DNA of 18,310 bases, from contig JAHEYM010000021.1 of assembly GCA_023251595.1 (NCBI GenBank), positions 1 through 18,310 of the forward strand. The letters run 5' to 3'. This document shows positions 15,763 to 18,310 of the stretch, one piece after another. Position 1 is the first letter of the stretch. Every line of letters starts with the position of its first letter. The notes under the pieces were generated by a model. It was not told the DNA's origin and ran no database searches. It was given only the letters and a program-made list of their open reading frames with translations. The translations under genes were made by a program, and so were the position numbers. Source of the stretch: Bacteroidota bacterium. GTDB taxonomy: Bacteria > Bacteroidota > Bacteroidia > AKYH767-A > JABDAW01.

Positions 15763-15792
15763 TTGTTCACAAAAAGTGAACTTATATCTTTT
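15763..15792 (+). promoter_or_regulatory. Promoter with embedded operator of the HigA-like gene
   Basis: TTG (15763-15765), a 19-base spacer and TATCTTTT (15785-15792, one mismatch to TAnnTTTG) form a promoter. The palindrome GTTCACAAAAAGTGAAC (15765-15781, six-base arms) fills the spacer, a position expected for an autorepressor site. Confidence 0.6.
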
Positions 15793-15808
15793 TTAACCTT
15801 ATTTTCGC

Positions 15809-16261
15809 ATGAATTTGGAAAGAATGAAAACATTAAAATACAAAGTAATTAAAACTAAAAAGCAATATTTTGAATATTGCAATATTCTTGAGAAACTTTC
15901 TTTTAATCCCGTGTCATCAATACACCGCAAGGAAATTGAGGATGAAATGGATTTGCTTACTTTATTGATTGAAAAATATGATGAAGAAAACAATACTTTT
16001 TCGGAGGTTGAACCTATTCCTTTGCTCCTCAGTTTTATGGAAGAGCATAAAATGAATTCGACAGCGTTGGCAAAATTAACGGGCGTCAGTAAAGGTTTGG
16101 TTTCAGATATACTGAATTACAAAAAAGGGTTGTCCAAAGAAATGATCCGGAAATTATCGGCGCATTTTGCAGTGCGACAGGAGGCGTTTAATAGACCATA
16201 CCCGTTGGGAGAAAGTGTGACCAAACATATTCACACAAAAGTTTCGAACGACTTCAAATAA
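15809..16261 (+). CDS. HigA-family HTH antitoxin/regulator without adjacent toxin
   Basis: This protein of 150 residues has a charged helical N-terminal half (KYKVIKTKKQYFEYCNILEK) like Bacteroidota HigA antitoxins, then an XRE-type helix-turn-helix at about 82-122 (MNSTALAKLTGVSKGLVSD, ILNYKKGLSKEMIRKLS). The ATG at 15809 follows a promoter whose spacer is a palindrome, fitting autorepression; a second ATG five codons later is possible. HigA normally neutralises a HigB mRNA nuclease encoded just upstream, but the 700 bases before it are repeats and hold no HigB-like frame, and nothing follows on this strand for 300 bases. It is either an orphan antitoxin that survived loss of its toxin or a stand-alone regulator. 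Confidence 0.85.
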   Translation: MNLERMKTLKYKVIKTKKQYFEYCNILEKLSFNPVSSIHRKEIEDEMDLLTLLIEKYDEENNTFSEVEPIPLLLSFMEEHKMNSTALAKLTGVSKGLVSDILNYKKGLSKEMIRKLSAHFAVRQEAFNRPYPLGESVTKHIHTKVSNDFK

Positions 16262-16411
16262 TTTTTCAAATCTTCCTTATCTTTGTACTTTCAATATTGT
16301 CTCACTTTTTCAAAACTAATATCCTTACATAACCTTTGTAAATAAATATTATTTCCAGATTGACTTTTCGACAGAAGTTCGGCTAATCTCTAGAAAAACA
16401 AAAACTTCACT

Positions 16412-16467
16412 AAAAACAAAAAGCCGGTTTCATCACCAGCACAAAGTCTGGGAAAGGAGGAACCGGC
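16412..16467 (-). terminator. Intrinsic terminator hairpin of the candidate small RNA
   Basis: Stem GCCGGTT/AACCGGC (16461-16467 with 16423-16429) is followed on the minus strand by five T, G, five T. On the plus strand the stem is preceded, not followed, by the A-run, so it would terminate only minus-strand transcription. Confidence 0.65.
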
Positions 16468-16471
16468 GTCA
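16412..16471 (-). ncRNA. Candidate small RNA with own promoter and intrinsic terminator
   Basis: On the minus strand a transcript starting near 16471 would be about 60 bases long. It folds by a seven-base stem, GCCGGTT (467-461 of 16 kb) with AACCGGC (429-423), enclosing CCAG/CTGG (451-448 with 439-436). It ends in TTTTTGTTTTT (16422-16412), an intrinsic terminator. A perfect Bacteroidota promoter lies directly upstream. An ATG-started 20-codon frame also crosses it but would have almost no leader. Not recognised with certainty; Flavo-1 or another Bacteroidota RNA family should be tested. Confidence 0.55.
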
Positions 16472-16476
16472 TACGG

Positions 16477-16507
16477 CAAAAGTACTACATTCTTTTCACT
16501 CTCCAAA
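16477..16507 (-). promoter_or_regulatory. Promoter of the candidate small RNA
   Basis: The minus strand has TTTG (16507-16504), exactly 19 bases, then TACTTTTG (16484-16477), matching TTTG-N19-TAnnTTTG without mismatch. No protein gene lies downstream on this strand for over 1 kb, so it serves the short terminator-ended RNA. Confidence 0.65.
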
Positions 16508-16528
16508 TTTTTTTCAAATTCTTTTTCC

Positions 16529-16536
16529 TACCTTTG
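16529..16536 (+). promoter_or_regulatory. -7 element of the methyltransferase-like gene
   Basis: TACCTTTG fits TAnnTTTG and would start transcription near 16541-16543, giving a leader of about 27 bases before the ATG at 16569. No TTG is seen at the expected -33 distance. Confidence 0.5.
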
Positions 16537-16568
16537 CGCACCCTCCCTCCGCAGTTTAACAGGTATGT

Positions 16569-17291
16569 ATGGCTTCAAAAAGAGCGAAGAACGGGTTTTT
16601 CAGATTTATTCTCAAATTAATTATCCTCGGTTTCGACCTTTCCGGTTATGTGATCAAACATGCTTCGATATGGCGATCGATAGTCATGCTCTCTTCCCTC
16701 GCACTTTCAGTTTATCTCGGTAATAATCACACGCATAATTCCGACGTAGCAATATATTATTTTATAGCAAGTGAAATTTGTTATATATTATTTATCAGTC
16801 TGGTGCTTTCCGAAAACGGATTACGAAAAAGGTTTGTAAAAAAGTGGGGTGAAGAAAAAGGATATTTAATATATGAAGGAATTCTCGGTTTTATTTTTTA
16901 TCATAATTTTACAAGCATCGGATATGTTTCATCCTCTTCTCCCGGAAATCTTTTTGATTTCGTTTCACCGGTAATTTTAACTGTCGTAGTTGCTATCATG
17001 TTTTTTACCGGATTTACGGTGAAGGTTTGGTCTGCCTGGGTTGTGGGCGTCGATATATATTATTGGAAGGATATGTTTCTCGGCAAAAAGATATCCGACT
17101 TTGTTGTAGTTGGTCCTTACAAATATATACGTAATCCGATGTATGGCATCGGACAAATTCAGGCGTATGCGGTGGCAATCTGGTATCAATCCGAAAATGG
17201 ATTAATTGCCGCGGCGGTGAATCAGATTTGCGTTTTTTCTTTTTTCTATATGGTCGAAAAACCTTTTATTAAGAGGGTTTATCACACATAA
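16569..17291 (+). CDS. Isoprenylcysteine carboxyl methyltransferase/phospholipid methyltransferase-like membrane protein
   Basis: This protein of 240 residues has about five hydrophobic segments (near 12-30, 35-51, 60-80, 130-158 and 208-228). The diagnostic block VVVGPYKYIRNPMYGIG (179-195) is the SAM-binding motif of the ICMT/PEMT family (G-P-Y-x-Y-x-R-x-P-M-Y), followed by a late Glu in MVEKPFIKRVY, also typical. Bacterial members methylate membrane lipids or unknown small substrates; isoprenylcysteine is not expected in bacteria, so the substrate is open. The ATG at 16569 follows AACAGGT; an ATG at 16565 is in another frame. It stands alone, transcribed away from the small RNA gene, and octamer repeats begin right after its stop. 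Confidence 0.85.
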   Translation: MASKRAKNGFFRFILKLIILGFDLSGYVIKHASIWRSIVMLSSLALSVYLGNNHTHNSDVAIYYFIASEICYILFISLVLSENGLRKRFVKKWGEEKGYLIYEGILGFIFYHNFTSIGYVSSSSPGNLFDFVSPVILTVVVAIMFFTGFTVKVWSAWVVGVDIYYWKDMFLGKKISDFVVVGPYKYIRNPMYGIGQIQAYAVAIWYQSENGLIAAAVNQICVFSFFYMVEKPFIKRVYHT

Positions 17292-17295
17292 CATT

Positions 17296-17341
17296 AGTGA
17301 AAGAATGAAAGAGTGAAAGAATGAAAGAGTGAAAGTGTGAA
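17296..17341. repeat. Tandem octamer array (AGTGAAAG/AATGAAAG)
   Basis: Five strict 8-base units alternate AGTGAAAG and AATGAAAG, with a sixth, TGTGAATT, decayed. The array begins five bases after the methyltransferase stop. It shares the TGAA core and period with the array at 15153-15269. Confidence 0.85.
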
Positions 17342-17344
17342 TTG

Positions 17345-17409
17345 CCTCCTGCTTTAGCTGGAGGAGAATGGAAAATTTTCCCCTCTCGAGAGGGGTGTCA
17401 TGAAGTGAC
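17345..17409. repeat. Cluster of three hairpins
   Basis: CCTCC/GGAGG (17345-17364), the perfect 16-base palindrome CCCCTCTCGAGAGGGG (17380-17395) and GTCA/TGAC (17397-17409) follow one another. Probably an interspersed repeat; it may also end transcription of the methyltransferase gene, but no T-run follows. Confidence 0.65.
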
Positions 17410-17436
17410 GGGGTGTGTGTGCACAAGGGAATGAGC

Positions 17437-17461
17437 CCGCAAAGCCGCAAAGCCGCAAAGG
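17437..17461. repeat. Short octamer array (CCGCAAAG)
   Basis: Three exact copies of CCGCAAAG in tandem. The unit resembles one arm of the CGCAAAGG inverted repeats elsewhere in the window. Confidence 0.7.
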
Positions 17462-17566
17462 ATTAGAGCCAACTCAAATAATTGTTTTTTCAAACCCGAA
17501 CTTCTACCAAAAATATTTCATATATTTGGAAATACAGTCTTTGGCCTAATTTAAACCCATCGAGAA

Positions 17567-18143
17567 ATGGTTCGGCTTTTCGTAATCTCCGCATTTTGTT
17601 TTGGTCTCTTAATCAAGTCTTTCGGACAATATACATACTCTCCGAACACATATTATATTATTCCACCGACATTAGGATGTAACGGAGTTTGGGCAATGCA
17701 AGATAGTGCTCAATTCACGTGCGCCAGTCAAACATATCTTATAAATCCAATTGGCTGTACTGTATTTAACCATTTCAATGGTGATACTCTATTCATGGAT
17801 TTATGTTCAATCCCGTGTACATTTATCGTCGCCGATGGAAATGGAAATGTTTGCATGATTTGTGGGGTAGACTTTTCAACAGGGATAAAAACATCTGTAA
17901 ATTCCATCTTCCAACATTATCATTCCAAGCATTCTCAACCCAAATAATTTATTCGAAATAAAAGATTTACCCCCCGACTCCAAATTAATTATATATGATT
18001 GTTGGGGAAGAAAAATATTCACCTCGGAAAATTATTTGAATAACTGGCCTTCAACCCAAATCGCAATCGGAATTTATTATTATCAACTTCAAATTTCGGG
18101 TGAAATGGATACGCGACACGGACGGATAATGGTGATGAAATGA
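17567..18143 (+). pseudogene. Small secreted protein with T9SS type B tail, interrupted by a frameshift
   Basis: The first frame (17567-17947, 126 residues) has a signal peptide (MVRLFVISAFCFGLLIKSFG) and a short Cys-containing domain. A second frame, one base off, carries NIIIPSILNPNNLFEIKDLP, then LIIYDCWGRKIFTSENYLNN, IGIYYYQLQ and GRIMVMK up to a stop at 18141-18143. This is the pattern of the gliding-motility-associated C-terminal domain, the T9SS type B sorting signal (I-P-x-x-x-x-P-N-N ... I-Y-x-x-W-G ... G-x-Y-Y-Y). The change of frame must lie between 17901 and 17947, because the second frame has a stop at 17898. One extra base would explain it, either a real mutation or an assembly error. 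Repaired, the protein would be about 191 residues. A TATATTTG motif at 17521-17528 may be its -7 element. Confidence 0.75.
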
Positions 18144-18167
18144 CAACTATCTTCCTTCAAATCTTTC

Positions 18168-18235
18168 GTGCCTACGGCACTTTTGATTAATGTAAAATAT
18201 TCCCGTTTCTACCGATCTTTCATGCCTAAAGGCAT
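18168..18235. repeat. Double mini-hairpin element
   Basis: GTGCCTACGGCAC (18168-18180) and ATGCCTAAAGGCAT (18222-18235) are short palindromic hairpins with centres about 54 bases apart, each preceded by ATCTTTCG or ATCTTTCA. The repeated flank shows this is a tandem or composite repeat unit. Confidence 0.65.
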
Positions 18236-18273
18236 TATTTTCCTCCTGCAGTTCGTTTCAGCAGACCAAACAA

Positions 18274-18310
18274 TCTTTCATTCCTTCATTCCTTCACTAT
18301 TCATTTCTTC
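18274..18310. repeat. Tandem octamer array (TCCTTCAT), cut by the window end
   Basis: Units TCTTTCAT, TCCTTCAT, TCCTTCAC and TATTCATT continue to the window edge. On the opposite strand the unit contains the same TGAA core as the arrays at 15153 and 17296. Confidence 0.75.

Noticed and set aside
16278..16285. TATCTTTG on the plus strand as a promoter
   Set aside because: No -33 element at the right distance and nothing obvious to transcribe before the next promoter at 16529.
16423..16467. Small SRP RNA
   Set aside because: The conserved GGAA tetraloop with its AGCA-type internal loop is not present on either strand.
16412..16473. A 20-codon peptide on the minus strand through the small RNA (MTPVPPFP...)
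   Set aside because: Its ATG would lie at or before the predicted transcript start, and its codons coincide with the terminator stem.

Overview
This window looks like a piece of a Bacteroidota chromosome, probably from an environmental or uncultured lineage of the Flavobacteriia/Chitinophagia/Sphingobacteriia type. The evidence is the gene set (atpB-E-F-H-A-G without the beta and epsilon genes, an a subunit with a signal peptide and long N-terminal extension), two proteins with type IX secretion (T9SS) sorting domains, and promoters of the Bacteroidota form TTTG-N19-TAnnTTTG.

Layout. From the left edge to about 15.1 kb every gene is on the minus strand. Reading in the direction of transcription (right to left), there is first the ATP synthase operon atpB-atpE-atpF-atpH-atpA-atpG (15069 to 9834). 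It runs with almost no gap into a sensor histidine kinase and gpmI, the cofactor-independent phosphoglycerate mutase. Next is an RCC1-repeat secreted protein with a T9SS tail. Then come two tandem copies of an accessory module (about 5.76 kb down to 0.55 kb), and finally the 5' end of an exported protein cut by the window edge. To the right of the atp promoter the plus strand carries a HigA-like antitoxin regulator, an isoprenylcysteine methyltransferase-like membrane enzyme and a frameshifted small secreted protein with a T9SS type B tail. A candidate small RNA gene lies on the minus strand between the first two.

The most interesting region is the duplicated module. Each copy begins with a repeat-flanked promoter region and a small Cys-rich protein; the two small proteins are close paralogues. 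Next comes a protein with an N-terminal F-x-N-P-W motif and no signal peptide. In copy A this protein is a GH25 muramidase, followed 9 bases later by an exported delta-60-repeat protein. In copy B it is an 87-residue protein, followed at once by a 634-residue protein with a long Pro-rich linker and an unrecognised C-terminal domain, and then by an overlapping three-helix membrane protein. A peptidoglycan hydrolase without a Sec signal next to an exported partner, and a large linker-domain protein overlapped by a membrane protein, fit effector/immunity pairs delivered by a non-Sec machine. This is inference; no secretion machinery lies in the window.

The intergenic DNA is crowded with repeats: four long imperfect inverted repeats (CGCAAAGG/CGCAGAG type), four tandem arrays with an 8-base period, two double mini-hairpin elements, decamer-phased repeats and a hairpin cluster. 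One octamer array ends 13 bases upstream of the atp promoter.
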